From assembly GCF_012927105.1 (NCBI RefSeq), contig NZ_JABBFV010000001.1, positions 558,001 to 622,000 of the forward strand: DNA of 64,000 nucleotides. Reading direction: 5' to 3'. Position 1 is the first letter of the stretch. Every line of letters begins with the position of its first letter. Below the pieces are notes generated by a model. The model searched no databases and was not told the DNA's origin. It saw only the letters and a list, made by a program, of their open reading frames with translations. Below are positions 1-10,162 of the stretch, piece by piece. A program made the position numbers and the translations under genes. This stretch comes from Sphingobium psychrophilum. Lineage in GTDB: Bacteria > Pseudomonadota > Alphaproteobacteria > Sphingomonadales > Sphingomonadaceae.

Positions 1-9
1 GACAAGGCA

Positions 10-2805
10 ATGGGTTACGAGAACCAGGAATTCGAGACAGAGCGCGGGCCAAGCTGGGCGCGCGACAATTGGCCGCTGACGGAAACGGACGACCTGACCG
101 GGGCGCTTGACCCCACGCAGATGCAGGTGGCCGTGAAGGCCGCCGCCAAAGCGCAGGGGAAGCCCGCATCCGAAGCGGACATCGCCGAAGCGGCCGAAGA
201 CGCCATCCGCGCGCAGATGCTGATCCGCACCTATCGCGTGCGGGGCCATCTGGCCGCCAATCTCGATCCGCTGGGCCTGACCCAACGCGATCTGCCGGCG
301 GACCTGACGCCGGAATATCATGGCCTGACCAACCCGGCCAAGAAGGTGTTCCTGGGCGGCACGCTGGGCCTGCAATTTGCGACCGTGGCGGAAATCGTCG
401 CGATCCTGCGCGCCAATTATTGCGGCAATGTCGGCCTGGAATATATGCACATCGCCGATGTGGAGGAACGCCGTTTCCTTCAGGACCGGCTGGAGGGCAA
501 GGACAAGGAAATCCAGTTCACGCCCGAAGGCAAGAAGGCGATCCTGGCCAAGGTCATTCAGGGCGAGCAGTATGAGAAGTTCCTGGGCCGCAAATATGTA
601 GGCACCAAGCGGTTCGGCCTGGACGGCGGCGAATCGATGATTCCCGCGCTCGAAGCCATCATCAAATATGGCGGCGCGCTGGGCGTGCGCGAGATCGTCT
701 ATGGCATGGCCCATCGTGGCCGGCTGAACGTGCTGGCCAATGTGCTGGCCAAGGGTTTTCGCGTCATCTTCCACGAATTTTCGGGCGGCACTGCCAATCC
801 CGAAGATGTCGGCGGTTCGGGCGATGTGAAATATCATCTTGGTACGTCCACCGACCGCGAGTTCGACGGCATCAAGGTGCATATGTCGCTGGTGCCCAAC
901 CCGTCGCATCTGGAAACGGTCGATCCGGTGGTCCTGGGCAAGGTCCGCGCGCAGCAGACCTTCCGCGACGACCTGCGCAAGCATGAGCAGGTGTTGCCAG
1001 TGCTGATCCACGGTGACGCGGCGTTCGCTGGCCAGGGGATCGTCTGGGAATGCCTGGGCTTTTCCGGTGTGTCGGGTTACAATACCGGCGGCTGCATCCA
1101 TTTCATCGTCAACAACCAGATCGGTTTCACGACCAGCCCGCAATTTTCGCGCGGCTCGCCCTATCCAAGCGACGTGGCCAAGGGCGTTCAGGCGCCGATC
1201 CTGCACGTCAATGGCGACGATCCCGAAGCGGTGACCTTCGCATGCAAGCTGGCGATCGAATATCGCCAGACCTTCCACCGCGACATCGTGATCGACATGT
1301 GGTGCTATCGCCGGTTCGGGCATAATGAAGGCGACGAGCCTTCGTTCACCCAGCCGCAGATGTACGCCAAGATCCGCCAGCATCCCCCCGTCAGCGACGT
1401 CTATTCGGCGCGGCTGAAGGCGCAGGGCGTGGTCGACGACGATTATGTGAGCCAGGTGACGGGCGAATTCGTCAACCATCTGGAGGACGAGTTCGAGGCG
1501 TCCAAGAGCTACAAGGCCAACAAGGCCGACTGGTTTGCGGGCCGCTGGTCTGGGCTGCACAAGCCAGCCGACGCGGAAACCAGCCGCCAGAGCGTGGAAT
1601 CGGCGATCTCCAACAAGCTGTTCGACAGCCTGGGCAAGACGCTGACCACCGTGCCGCAGGGCCATGTCGTCCACAAGACGTTGCAGCGCGTGCTGGACGC
1701 CAAGGCCGAGATGTTCAAGTCCGGCGCCGGTTTCGACTGGGCGACCGGCGAGGCCCTCGCCTTTGGATCGCTGTTGTCGGAAGGCTATGGCGTGCGCCTG
1801 TCGGGCCAGGATTCGGGTCGCGGCACGTTCAGCCAGCGGCACGCGGTCTGGGTCGACCAGGGGTCGGAGAACAAGTACATCCCGCTCGCGACCGTGCCGC
1901 ATGGCCGGTTCGAGGTGCTGGACAGTCCGTTGTCCGAATATGGCGTGCTGGGCTTCGAATATGGTTTCGCGCTGGCGGACCCCAAGAGCCTGGTGATCTG
2001 GGAAGCGCAGTTCGGCGATTTCGCCAATGGCGCGCAGATCATCTTCGACCAGTATATCGCGTCGTCGGAAACCAAGTGGCTGCGCTCCAACGGGCTGGTC
2101 TGCCTGTTGCCGCACGGCTATGAGGGGCAGGGGCCGGAACATAGTTCGGCGCGTCTGGAACGCTTCCTTCAGCTGTGCGCCGAAGGGAATATCCAGGTCG
2201 CCAACATCACGACCCCGGCGAATTATTTCCACGCGCTGCGTCGTCAGATGCTGCGGCCGTTCCGCAAGCCGCTGATCATCATGGCGCCCAAGTCGCTGCT
2301 GCGCCACAAGGGCGCGGTCAGCAAGGCCGAGGATTTCCTGGGGCAGACGCACTTCAAGCGCATCCTGTCGGACCCCAACGGGTCGGCCGACAAGGACACC
2401 AAGCGGTTGGTCCTGTGTTCCGGCAAGGTCTTCTACGACCTGATGGAAGCGCGTGACGCGGCCGACGACAAGGACGTGCAGATCGTTCGCATCGAACAGA
2501 TCTACCCGTTCGCGACCGACGCCCTGGCCACGCGCATCGAGCGCATGACCAAGCTGGAAGAGGTCGTTTGGTGCCAGGAAGAACCGCGTAACAATGGCGC
2601 ATGGTTCTTCGTCGAACCCTATGTCGAGGAAGCGCTGGACAAGGCCGGCAAGGCGCCGATGCGCGCCCGCTATGCCGGTCGCAAGGCCGCCGCGTCGCCC
2701 GCCACGGGCCTCGCCAAGCGCCATGTCGCCGAGCAGGGCGCTCTTGTCGCCGATGCGCTGGGTCACAGCGTCCGCACCGAAATCCGTCGCCAGAAGAAAG
2801 GCTGA
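10..2805 (+). CDS. sucA: 2-oxoglutarate dehydrogenase E1 component
   Basis: The 931-residue product is the thiamine-diphosphate-dependent decarboxylase of the 2-oxoglutarate dehydrogenase complex, which converts 2-oxoglutarate to a succinyl group carried on E2. Visible family marks are [16 protein letters not shown] near residue 233, the cofactor-domain stretch [10 protein letters not shown] near residue 335, NNQIGFTTS shortly after it, and a C-terminal pyrimidine-binding and C-terminal domain. Length matches the usual 930-990 residues. The ATG lies 9 bases into the window, so its promoter is outside it. It is followed after 8 bases by sucB, so the two are surely co-transcribed. Identification is very secure. 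Confidence 0.97.
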   Translation: MGYENQEFETERGPSWARDNWPLTETDDLTGALDPTQMQVAVKAAAKAQGKPASEADIAEAAEDAIRAQMLIRTYRVRGHLAANLDPLGLTQRDLPADLTPEYHGLTNPAKKVFLGGTLGLQFATVAEIVAILRANYCGNVGLEYMHIADVEERRFLQDRLEGKDKEIQFTPEGKKAILAKVIQGEQYEKFLGRKYVGTKRFGLDGGESMIPALEAIIKYGGALGVREIVYGMAHRGRLNVLANVLAKGFRVIFHEFSGGTANPEDVGGSGDVKYHLGTSTDREFDGIKVHMSLVPNPSHLETVDPVVLGKVRAQQTFRDDLRKHEQVLPVLIHGDAAFAGQGIVWECLGFSGVSGYNTGGCIHFIVNNQIGFTTSPQFSRGSPYPSDVAKGVQAPILHVNGDDPEAVTFACKLAIEYRQTFHRDIVIDMWCYRRFGHNEGDEPSFTQPQMYAKIRQHPPVSDVYSARLKAQGVVDDDYVSQVTGEFVNHLEDEFEASKSYKANKADWFAGRWSGLHKPADAETSRQSVESAISNKLFDSLGKTLTTVPQGHVVHKTLQRVLDAKAEMFKSGAGFDWATGEALAFGSLLSEGYGVRLSGQDSGRGTFSQRHAVWVDQGSENKYIPLATVPHGRFEVLDSPLSEYGVLGFEYGFALADPKSLVIWEAQFGDFANGAQIIFDQYIASSETKWLRSNGLVCLLPHGYEGQGPEHSSARLERFLQLCAEGNIQVANITTPANYFHALRRQMLRPFRKPLIIMAPKSLLRHKGAVSKAEDFLGQTHFKRILSDPNGSADKDTKRLVLCSGKVFYDLMEARDAADDKDVQIVRIEQIYPFATDALATRIERMTKLEEVVWCQEEPRNNGAWFFVEPYVEEALDKAGKAPMRARYAGRKAAASPATGLAKRHVAEQGALVADALGHSVRTEIRRQKKG

Positions 2806-2813
2806 TCAAGCTC

Positions 2814-4079
2814 ATGGCTACCGAAGTCAAAGTCCCAACACTGGGCGAATCCGTTACCGAAGCAACCGTTGGCCAGTGGCTGAAAAAGCCCGGTGAGGCC
2901 GTGAAGGTAGACGAACCGATCGTCAGCCTGGAAACCGACAAGGTTGCGGTCGATGTGCCGTCGACCGTCGCCGGTGTCATGGGCGATATCGTCGCCAAGG
3001 AAGGCGACACGGTCAATGTCGGCGCGTTGCTGGCCTATGTGAACGAAGGTGCGGCTGCTGCGGCCGCACCTGCCGCTGCTGCTCCCGCGCCCGCTGCCAA
3101 GGCGGAAGCCGCTGCGCCGGCTCCGGCCGCTGCGACCCCGGCCGTGTCTGACGATGAGGATAGCGGCAACCTGACGCTGTCACCGGCGGTCCGCCGCCTG
3201 GTGCTGGAACATGGCCTTGACCCCAGCAAGATCAAGGGCACCGGCAAGGACGGCCGCCTGACCAAGGACGACGTCACCGCCGCCGTCGCCGCCGGTACGG
3301 CCAAGGCCGCCGCGTCGACCCTGGCCGCGGCGCCCGCCGCCGCCGAAGCGCCCGCCGGCACGTCGGTTTCTGGCCCAAGCCGCGCGCAGGAACGGGTGAA
3401 GATGACCCGCCTGCGCCAGACGGTCGCCAAGCGGCTGAAGGAAGCGCAGAACACCGCCGCGCTGCTGACGACGTATAACGACGTCGACATGACCAACATC
3501 ATCGAGGCGCGCGCGAAGTATAAGGATCTGTTCGAGAAGAAGCATGGCGTCCGCCTGGGCTTCATGGGCTTCTTCACGAAGGCCGTCTGCATGGCGCTGC
3601 GCGACATTCCGGGCGTCAATGCGCAGATCGAAGGCGACGAGATCGTCTATAATAATTTCTGCGATATCTCGGTCGCCGTGTCGGCACCCACCGGCCTGGT
3701 TGTTCCGGTCATCCGCAACGCCGAGGCGCTGAGCGTCGCGGACATCGAAAAGACGATCGGCGGCTTTGGCAAGAAGGCCAAGGAAGGCAAGCTGACCATG
3801 GAAGATATGAAGGGCGGCACCTTCACCATCTCCAATGGCGGCGTGTTCGGTTCTCTGCTGTCCAGCCCGATCATCAACCCGCCCCAGTCGGCGGTCCTGG
3901 GCCTGCACCGCATTGAGGAACGCCCGGTCGTCCGCAACGGGCAGATCGTGGCGCGTCCGATGATGTATTTGGCGCTTAGCTACGACCATCGCATGGTTGA
4001 CGGTCGCGAAGCGGTGACGTTCCTGGTCGCGGTGAAGAACGCGATCGAAGATCCGACCCGGCTGCTGATCGACCTGTAA
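2814..4079 (+). CDS. sucB: Dihydrolipoyllysine succinyltransferase (E2 of 2-oxoglutarate dehydrogenase)
   Basis: The 421-residue E2 core enzyme moves the succinyl group from E1 to CoA. An N-terminal lipoyl domain is seen, with the lipoyl lysine at K43 in [11 protein letters not shown]. An Ala/Pro-rich flexible linker follows at about residues 82-120. Next comes a peripheral-subunit-binding domain ([20 protein letters not shown], about 121-140). The C-terminal acyltransferase domain carries DHRMVDG with the catalytic pair H392 and D396. The ATG at 2814 gives the standard N terminus [14 protein letters not shown] longer upstream reading of this frame overlaps sucA and has no family resemblance. 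Confidence 0.97.
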   Translation: MATEVKVPTLGESVTEATVGQWLKKPGEAVKVDEPIVSLETDKVAVDVPSTVAGVMGDIVAKEGDTVNVGALLAYVNEGAAAAAAPAAAAPAPAAKAEAAAPAPAAATPAVSDDEDSGNLTLSPAVRRLVLEHGLDPSKIKGTGKDGRLTKDDVTAAVAAGTAKAAASTLAAAPAAAEAPAGTSVSGPSRAQERVKMTRLRQTVAKRLKEAQNTAALLTTYNDVDMTNIIEARAKYKDLFEKKHGVRLGFMGFFTKAVCMALRDIPGVNAQIEGDEIVYNNFCDISVAVSAPTGLVVPVIRNAEALSVADIEKTIGGFGKKAKEGKLTMEDMKGGTFTISNGGVFGSLLSSPIINPPQSAVLGLHRIEERPVVRNGQIVARPMMYLALSYDHRMVDGREAVTFLVAVKNAIEDPTRLLIDL

Positions 4080-4101
4080 AGGTCGGAAGCAGACACCATA
4101 T

Positions 4102-4187
4102 CCGTTCGGGCTGAGCCTGTCGAAGCCCCGTCCTTCCTGAAGGACAAAAGAAGAAGTACAGCCCTTCGACAGGCTCAGGGCGAACGG
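4102..4187. repeat. Paired inverted repeat, family A (copy 1)
   Basis: Two 27-base arms (4102-4128 and 4161-4187) face each other across about 32 bases. The right arm read backwards agrees with the left at 23 of 27 positions. The shared core is CTGAGCCTGTCGAAG. It lies between sucB and lpd, and its right end touches the probable ribosome-binding site of lpd (GGAGA at 4186-4190). The same arm pair, in the same order, recurs at 51392-51480. It could fold into an RNA hairpin or act as a REP-like element. No transposase is near. Confidence 0.85.
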
Positions 4188-4195
4188 AGATTGTT

Positions 4196-5596
4196 ATGTC
4201 TGACTTCGATTATGACGTTCTGGTGATCGGCGCTGGTCCCGGTGGTTATGTCGCCGCGATCCGCGCGGCGCAGCTGGGCCTCAAGACCGCCTGCGCGGAA
4301 AGCCGCGAGACGTTGGGCGGCACCTGCCTCAATGTGGGGTGCATCCCGTCCAAGGCAATGTTGCACGCATCGGAACTGTATGACGAGGCGGCCAATGGCA
4401 CGCTCGCCAAGCTGGGCGTCAAGATCGACAAGATGAGCCTGGACCTGCCCACCTTGCAGGGCCAGCGCGTCGACGCGGTGAAGGGCCTGACCGGCGGCAT
4501 CGAGTTCCTGTTCAAGAAGAACAAGGTGACCTGGCTGAAGGGCCTGGCCAGCTTCACCGGCGCGAACACCGTCGAGATCAATGGCGAGAAGGTGACGGCG
4601 AAGAATATCGTCATCGCCACCGGATCATCGGTCACGCCGCTTCCGGGCGTTGCGGTCGATAATAAGGGCGGCAGAATCGTGGACTCCACCGGCGCGCTGG
4701 AACTGGACAAGGTGCCGGGGCATCTGGTCGTGGTCGGCGGCGGTGTCATCGGTCTGGAGCTGGGTTCGGTCTGGAAGCGGCTGGGCGCGAAGGTCACCGT
4801 GGTCGAATATCTCGACCAGATCCTGCCCGGCATGGACGGCGAAGTCCGCAAGGAAGCCAATAAGATCTTCAAGAAGCAGGGCTTCGAATATCGCTTGGGC
4901 ACCAAGGTAACGGGCGCGCAGGTCGGCAAGAAGGGGGTGACCCTGACCGTCGAACCCGCCGCCGGTGGTGAAGCCGAGACGATCGAGGCGGATGTCGTAC
5001 TCGTTTCGATCGGCCGTCGTCCCAACACCGAAGGGCTTGGCCTCGACAAGATCGGCCTGGAACTGAACGCGCGCAGCCAGATCGAGACGGACCATGAGTT
5101 CGGCACGAAGGTTCCGGGCGTCTGGGCGATCGGCGACGTCATCCCCGGCCCGATGCTGGCGCACAAGGCCGAGGATGAAGGCATTGCCGTGGCGGAGAAT
5201 ATCGCGGGCCTGACCGGCATCGTAAACCATGACCTGATCCCGTCGGTAGTCTATACCAAGCCTGAGATTGCGGGCGTGGGCCTGACCGAAGAAGCCGCCA
5301 AGGAAAAGGGCGCGATCAAGGTCGGCAAATTCCCGATGATGGCCAACAGCCGCGCCAAGACCAATCATGAGCCGGACGGCTTCGTGAAGATCATCGCCGA
5401 CGCCGAGACCGACAAGGTGCTGGGCGTGTGGATCATCGCCGTGCCCGCGGGCACGATGATCGCGCAGGCGGCGCAGGCGATGGAATTCGGCGCGTCGAGC
5501 GAGGACATCGCCTATACCTGCCACGCGCATCCCACGCATAGCGAGGCGATCAAGGAAGCGGCGATGGCCGTGCAGGGCAAGCCGATCCATATGTGA
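4196..5596 (+). CDS. lpd: Dihydrolipoyl dehydrogenase (E3)
   Basis: The 466-residue FAD-dependent flavoprotein reoxidises dihydrolipoamide and passes electrons to NAD+. The N-terminal FAD motif GAGPGGYVAA is followed by the redox-active disulfide GGTCLNVGC (C44 and C49). A second dinucleotide fold, GGGVIGLELGSVW, is seen at about residue 180. The C-terminal catalytic dyad sits in HPTHSE (H445, E450). It lies 116 bases after sucB, separated by an inverted repeat that may set its expression apart from sucAB. A good terminator follows it. Its place after sucAB makes it the E3 of this complex, possibly shared with pyruvate dehydrogenase. Confidence 0.96.
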   Translation: MSDFDYDVLVIGAGPGGYVAAIRAAQLGLKTACAESRETLGGTCLNVGCIPSKAMLHASELYDEAANGTLAKLGVKIDKMSLDLPTLQGQRVDAVKGLTGGIEFLFKKNKVTWLKGLASFTGANTVEINGEKVTAKNIVIATGSSVTPLPGVAVDNKGGRIVDSTGALELDKVPGHLVVVGGGVIGLELGSVWKRLGAKVTVVEYLDQILPGMDGEVRKEANKIFKKQGFEYRLGTKVTGAQVGKKGVTLTVEPAAGGEAETIEADVVLVSIGRRPNTEGLGLDKIGLELNARSQIETDHEFGTKVPGVWAIGDVIPGPMLAHKAEDEGIAVAENIAGLTGIVNHDLIPSVVYTKPEIAGVGLTEEAAKEKGAIKVGKFPMMANSRAKTNHEPDGFVKIIADAETDKVLGVWIIAVPAGTMIAQAAQAMEFGASSEDIAYTCHAHPTHSEAIKEAAMAVQGKPIHM

Positions 5597-5626
5597 TCGG
5601 GTTTGCTATCGTGGGTTGAAGGAAGG

Positions 5627-5655
5627 GGCCTCCGCCATGCGGGGGCCTTTTCTTT
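5627..5655 (+). terminator. Rho-independent terminator after lpd
   Basis: A GC-rich stem (left arm GGCCTCCGC, right arm GCGGGGGCC, one wobble pair) with a short loop is followed directly by TTTTCTTTT. It stands about 30 bases after the lpd stop and before the convergent toxin gene. Confidence 0.8.
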
Positions 5656-5667
5656 TCGAGTTAGGCG

Positions 5668-5979
5668 TCAGGCCCAATCCTGCCGGAACTGGTCGATCTG
5701 GTGCATCCGTTCATGCAGAATCGTCACGATACCGACGGCACCGTCCGGCAGGATACGCCAATAGATATAATGGCGCTCATAACGGGAATAGAAGCCGCCG
5801 ACGTCCATCTCCGCAGGAATGTCCCGCCAGATGCAGCGTCGCGCGCCGATAGCTTCAAACTGCGCGAAAAGGCCGCGAATATAATGTTCGGCCTGATCTT
5901 GGCCCCAATGGTCGCGTGTGTAACGAAAGATGTCGTCGATCCGCCGCCCTGCGGCCTGCTGTACGCGATAGACGGGCAT
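5668..5979 (-). CDS. ParE/RelE-family toxin
   Basis: The 103-residue basic protein has the pattern of ParE/RelE toxins. An N-terminal stretch holds RRIDDIFRYTRDHWG and AEHYIRGLFAQFEAIG. A later arm reads GGFYSRYERHYIYWRI, and the end is GIVTILHERMHQIDQ. ParE members poison DNA gyrase and RelE members cut mRNA, but the sequence alone does not say which applies. The gene lies 4 bases after the antitoxin gene, the usual antitoxin-first order. Both are intact, so the pair is probably functional. Confidence 0.85.
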   Translation of the reverse strand: MPVYRVQQAAGRRIDDIFRYTRDHWGQDQAEHYIRGLFAQFEAIGARRCIWRDIPAEMDVGGFYSRYERHYIYWRILPDGAVGIVTILHERMHQIDQFRQDWA

Positions 5980-5983
5980 CCGC

Positions 5984-6241
5984 TTATCGGCGGGCGTTAC
6001 GAGCGATGATCATATTGGCATCAAGCGATTCATAGTCGTTCTCAGGCGCAGCAAATGCTTGGGCCAGCTCCGCCTTGAGTTTTGCCAAACGCTGGCCTTC
6101 CACCCGTTCCTTGTCCCGTCGGATGAGGTCGCGAACATATTCGCTGATATTTTCATAAGCGCCATCATCGCCGACATTGGTCGAGACGAAATCGCTAAGC
6201 GCGCCGCTGACTCGCACATTTAAGGTCATAAGCTTGGACAT
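5984..6241 (-). CDS. ParD/CopG-like antitoxin
   Basis: The 85-residue partner of the toxin gene has a ribbon-helix-helix look. The N-terminal strand MTLNVRVSGALSDFV is followed by YENISEYVRDLIRRDKER, the typical ParD helix pair. A charged C-terminal tail (about residues 50-85) would wrap the toxin. Antitoxins of this type repress their own operon. The promoter should lie in the short space upstream (6242-6329), but I could not pick out a clear palindrome there. Confidence 0.85.
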   Translation of the reverse strand: MSKLMTLNVRVSGALSDFVSTNVGDDGAYENISEYVRDLIRRDKERVEGQRLAKLKAELAQAFAAPENDYESLDANMIIARNARR

Positions 6242-6329
6242 GATGCCACCTTTTGTCCACAGGATATGGAATAATCAGGACAGTGGCAAGGCGCGCAGGT
6301 ATATTAAACGCGCCATATTAGGCACCCTG

Positions 6330-8393
6330 TTAAGGCCCGCCATCCTCGCCATCATCGGGCTGCGTCGGCGCCATCCTTGGCGGTTGCGTGCCTGACGGTC
6401 CCGCGGGCTGGTCGCTCGGCAGCCGTATCTGCCCGCCGCCGATATTCACGGTCATCCCGCCCCCATCTTTGTCAAAGTCCACGCCGAGGCCGACATTGCC
6501 GATGCCGGTTTCGACCGTCACATTGGCGATGGCGTTGACCAGGTCCGCGTCCTGCGTTTCTTCCGGCGCGTCCTCGACCGGCTCGTTGATGGCGCCGCTC
6601 ATGAAATTGCGCCAGATGCGTGCGGGCACGCCGCCGCCGGCTGCGCCGCCGGGCAGGGGGGTGTTGTCGTCATTGCCGATCCATACCGCCGTCACCAAGC
6701 CCCCGGCATAGCCCACGAAAATGGCGTCGCGGCTGTCCTGCGTCGTGCCCGTTTTCCCGAAGGTGCTGGTGCGCAGCGCCGCCGCGCTGCCGGTGCCGCG
6801 ATTGGCGGCGGAGGAGAGGAGGTCGCGGATCATGTCGAGCTGATCCTGGCTGAATTGCCGCTGGCGCTGCATCAGCTTTGCGAACCAGCCCTGTTCTTCG
6901 GGCGGCAGGCCATGGGCCAGCACCGGATAGGCGCCCGCTGCGACCGACGCATAGGCTTCAGCCAGTTCGACCAGCGGGATTTCCGACGTGCCAAGCGCGA
7001 GGCTGAGATCCTCGGTCAACGGCGCGGTGACGCCCAGGTCGCGGGCGACCTTGATGACATTGTCGACGCCGACCTTCTGCGTCAGGCGAACGGCCGCGAC
7101 GTTGCTCGACGCAGCAAAGGCCTGACGCAGGGTGATGCGGCCGCGATATTTGCCGCCATGGTTGGCGGGCCGATAGGTGCCGGTGGTGATCGGCGTGTCG
7201 TCTATCATGTCGTCCGGGGTCATCCCCGCGCGGAAGGCGGCGAGATAGACGAACAATTTGAAGGTCGATCCGGGCTGACGCTTGGCCTGCACCGCGCGGT
7301 TGAAGCTGCTCTTGGCATAATTTTTGCCGCCGACCATGGCGACGACGCTGCCGTCTGGCTTCATCGCCACCAAGGCGGCCTGCGCGCCGCCCAAAGGCGC
7401 GCGGCGGATGGCGGCTTCGGCGAGGCGCTGGATGCGCCAGTCGAGGGTGGTTTCGATTTTCTGCTCGCCATAGACCGCACCCGCGCGGTCGCGCGCCTGG
7501 GGCAGCACCCAGTCGGCGAAATAGGTGCCGGTGGTGGCGTCGGGCGTGTCATGGACGTTGAGCCGCGCTGGGGGCAGGGCGTTGCGCTCCGCCTGGTTGA
7601 TATAGCCCGCATCGACCATCGCCTGCGTCACCAGCGCGGCGCGGGTGCGCGCGCCTTTCAGGTTGCTGGTGGGGGCGAGGCGGGAGGGCGCCTTCAAAAG
7701 CCCTGCCAGCATCGCGGCCTGCGGGATGGTCAGCCGTTCGGGCGCGCGGTTGAAATAATGGAGCGCGGCGGCGCGCAGGCCGTACACATTGTCGCCGAAA
7801 TAGACGTTGGAGAGATAGCGCTCCATGATCTGGTCCTTGGTCAGCCAGGCTTCCAGCCAGAGCGCGATCAGCGCCTCGCGCGCCTTGCGGCCGAAAGTGC
7901 GGTCGCTGGACAGGAAGACGCCCTTGGCCAGCTGCTGCGTGATCGTGCTGCCGCCCTGCGACGATCCGTCCGACCAGAGATTATGCCACATGGCGCGGGC
8001 GATGCCGCGCGGATCGACGCCCCAATGGGTCATGAAGCGGCGATCCTCGATCGCCATGAAGGCTTGGGGCACATGGGCCGGCAGGTCCGCCATCGTCACG
8101 GGCTTGTCGATCACCGCGCCGCGCCGGGCGATCAGGTGGCCGTCCGCCGACGTCAGGCTGATGCTGGGCGGGGCGATCGGCTTCAAGGAACGGGAGAGCG
8201 GCGCGGTGACCGCGAGCCAGGCGATCAGGATCATCAGCACGGCCAGGCCCGCCGCGACCACCCAACCGGCGATCTGGAGCCGGCGACGCCAGGGCGTAGG
8301 GCGAGCGAAGGCACTGGGCGGACCCGCGCCGAATTCGCGCGGGGACTGCGCGAAAGGATCGAGTGGAGCGGAGTCGGGCATCTCTTCGGTCAT
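6330..8393 (-). CDS. Class A penicillin-binding protein (transglycosylase/transpeptidase)
   Basis: The 687-residue bifunctional enzyme polymerises and cross-links peptidoglycan in the periplasm. A proline-rich cytoplasmic end is followed by one membrane helix at about residues 40-62. The GT51 glycosyltransferase domain holds EDRRFMTHWGVD (catalytic E116) and QGGSTITQQLAKG. The transpeptidase domain has the three classical motifs: STFK (S376, K379), SSN (429-431) and KTGT (547-550). The C-terminal tail after about residue 600 is acidic and Pro/Gly-rich. Length and order fit the PBP1A group. It stands alone between the toxin-antitoxin pair and a divergent small gene. Confidence 0.93.
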   Translation of the reverse strand: MTEEMPDSAPLDPFAQSPREFGAGPPSAFARPTPWRRRLQIAGWVVAAGLAVLMILIAWLAVTAPLSRSLKPIAPPSISLTSADGHLIARRGAVIDKPVTMADLPAHVPQAFMAIEDRRFMTHWGVDPRGIARAMWHNLWSDGSSQGGSTITQQLAKGVFLSSDRTFGRKAREALIALWLEAWLTKDQIMERYLSNVYFGDNVYGLRAAALHYFNRAPERLTIPQAAMLAGLLKAPSRLAPTSNLKGARTRAALVTQAMVDAGYINQAERNALPPARLNVHDTPDATTGTYFADWVLPQARDRAGAVYGEQKIETTLDWRIQRLAEAAIRRAPLGGAQAALVAMKPDGSVVAMVGGKNYAKSSFNRAVQAKRQPGSTFKLFVYLAAFRAGMTPDDMIDDTPITTGTYRPANHGGKYRGRITLRQAFAASSNVAAVRLTQKVGVDNVIKVARDLGVTAPLTEDLSLALGTSEIPLVELAEAYASVAAGAYPVLAHGLPPEEQGWFAKLMQRQRQFSQDQLDMIRDLLSSAANRGTGSAAALRTSTFGKTGTTQDSRDAIFVGYAGGLVTAVWIGNDDNTPLPGGAAGGGVPARIWRNFMSGAINEPVEDAPEETQDADLVNAIANVTVETGIGNVGLGVDFDKDGGGMTVNIGGGQIRLPSDQPAGPSGTQPPRMAPTQPDDGEDGGP

Positions 8394-8501
8394 ACTGTGT
8401 TGTTCACATCATACAGTCAAGCCTGTCCCGCACCGGGACAGCCCGAAATTAGCCTCGATCGGGACTGGTCCAAATGGTAAATTTCGCGTTAACCAATCAT
8501 C

Positions 8502-8699
8502 ATGCGAAACCGACCCCTTGTCCTCACCACCGAATCGGCCCGCCATCCTTTCCGCCAGCGGCTGCCCGCCCATGTGCTGCGCGTGGCGGAGGATATGCCT
8601 GGCCGCAAGAAGCGCATCAGCGATGACGACAGCGACTGGAAGCTGTTCGGCCTCAGCTTCGCGGCCTTCTTCACGGCCTTTTACAGCTTCATTTTCTGA
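8502..8699 (+). CDS. Small tail-anchored-like hypothetical protein
   Basis: A 65-residue product with a basic N-terminal half and one hydrophobic segment at its very end (LFGLSFAAFFTAFYSFIF). This would suit a C-terminal membrane anchor. It is transcribed away from the penicillin-binding protein gene and ends 20 bases before the convergent MFS gene stop. I recall similar short proteins in other sphingomonads but know no function. The frame, codon use and sensible spacing support it being real. Confidence 0.55.
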   Translation: MRNRPLVLTTESARHPFRQRLPAHVLRVAEDMPGRKKRISDDDSDWKLFGLSFAAFFTAFYSFIF

Positions 8700-8719
8700 A
8701 CGTCTGACCGGGCGTCCGG

Positions 8720-10030
8720 TCAGTGGCATAGAGGGCCGTCGCAGGCCTTGTGCAGTTTCCACGCCATTGCGGCGCAGGGCAGCGTCAGGAAGGCGACCAG
8801 CAGCAGCTGCATCACCACCGATACGCCCGCAATGCTCAGCCCGATGGCGCACACCGACCCCAGCACCATCGCGCCTGAATTGACGATGTTGTTCGCCGCC
8901 ACCGTCCGCGCCGCTTCGCATTTTTCGACCGTGGTGGTGAGGAAGGCGTAGAGCGGCACCACGAACATGCCGCCGAAGGTCGCCACGCCCAGCAGGCAGA
9001 GCGACAGGGGAATGGCGAGCGGATGGGCCAGGAAGCCGGTCAGTGACAGCATCTGCCCGTCCGGCGACGGCGTCCACAGGTCGCATACGATGTGGAAGGC
9101 GACGATGCACAGCCCCATGCCGATCACCGAGGCGGGGGCATATTTGGCCGACACATGGCCCTGCAACAGCCGGTTGATCGCCACGGAACCGATGGCGATG
9201 CCGATCGAGAAGATGGCTAGGAAGAGGCTGGCGACAGCTTTGTCAGCGGTGAGGACATTCTTCACCAGCGGCGGAAACTGGATGAACAGGATCGATCCCA
9301 CCGCCCAGAACAGGCTGATCGCCATGATCGCCAGAAAGAGGCGGCGGATATGCATCGTCCCGCGCACCAGCGCGATCGACGATCGGACGATATGGAAATC
9401 GATCGGGTGCTGTGCGAGCAGCGATGGCGCGGAAGGCACTTCGCGACCGGCGACATAGCCGATCAGCGCGGTGATGATGATGCCGATCGCGGCGATTTCC
9501 ACCGGGATTAGGCCGGCCAGGATCGTGCCGGCCAGGATCGCGATATAGGTGCCCGCCTCGACCAGTCCGGTGCCGCCCAGCACTTCATCGTCATGCAGAT
9601 GCTGAGGCAGGATCGCATATTTGATCGGGCCGAAGAAGGTCGAATGGATGCCCATGGCGAACAGCGCGACCAGCAGCAGCGGAATCGCCAGCATATGGAC
9701 CGCAATGCCGCTCCAGATGAGGCCAAGGCCGATGGCGCCGACGCACATGATCACTATTTCGGCCGCCTTCACCCAGCGGATGATGACCGCCTTGTCGCGC
9801 TGGTCGGCCAATTGGCCCGATATGGCGGACAGCAGAAAGAAGGGCAGGATGAACAGCCCTGTGGCAAGCGCGCTGAACCAGGTTTCGGACCGTTCGTCAT
9901 TGTAGACCTGATAGACGACAAACAGCACCATCGCGTTCTTGAACAGATTGTCGTTGAACGCACCGAGCAGCTGGGTGATGAAAAGCGGCAGAAAACGGCG
10001 CTTGTTCAAGAGCCTGAGAGAGGCTTGCAT
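8720..10030 (-). CDS. MFS transporter, LplT-like
   Basis: The 436-residue protein has about twelve hydrophobic segments. Its N terminus (RRFLPLFITQLLGAFNDNLF) matches the start of the LplT lysophospholipid flippase family and of the transporter half of LplT-acyltransferase fusions. Members move lysophospholipids across the inner membrane or are uncharacterised. No acyltransferase domain is attached here, and none lies next door. The neighbouring divergent gene is pgsA, also of phospholipid metabolism, which agrees with a lipid role. The exact substrate is inferred. Confidence 0.75.
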   Translation of the reverse strand: MQASLRLLNKRRFLPLFITQLLGAFNDNLFKNAMVLFVVYQVYNDERSETWFSALATGLFILPFFLLSAISGQLADQRDKAVIIRWVKAAEIVIMCVGAIGLGLIWSGIAVHMLAIPLLLVALFAMGIHSTFFGPIKYAILPQHLHDDEVLGGTGLVEAGTYIAILAGTILAGLIPVEIAAIGIIITALIGYVAGREVPSAPSLLAQHPIDFHIVRSSIALVRGTMHIRRLFLAIMAISLFWAVGSILFIQFPPLVKNVLTADKAVASLFLAIFSIGIAIGSVAINRLLQGHVSAKYAPASVIGMGLCIVAFHIVCDLWTPSPDGQMLSLTGFLAHPLAIPLSLCLLGVATFGGMFVVPLYAFLTTTVEKCEAARTVAANNIVNSGAMVLGSVCAIGLSIAGVSVVMQLLLVAFLTLPCAAMAWKLHKACDGPLCH

Positions 10031-10162
10031 GGATAGGGGCGTCTTCTTTTCCGTGAGCGACCGGGGCGGGGTCTAGCGGTTGCCGGCGTCTGTGTCCAAT
10101 GGGTTGGGCATGGGCGTACAGCTTTGCTTGTATGCCGCGCCGGACTGTGGCAGTTCGCGGCC

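Noticed and set aside
6855..8480. A long rightward frame opposite the penicillin-binding protein.
   Set aside because: It is the antisense reading of a clear gene. The product is rich in Arg/Gly/Asp without any domain, as expected in GC-rich DNA.
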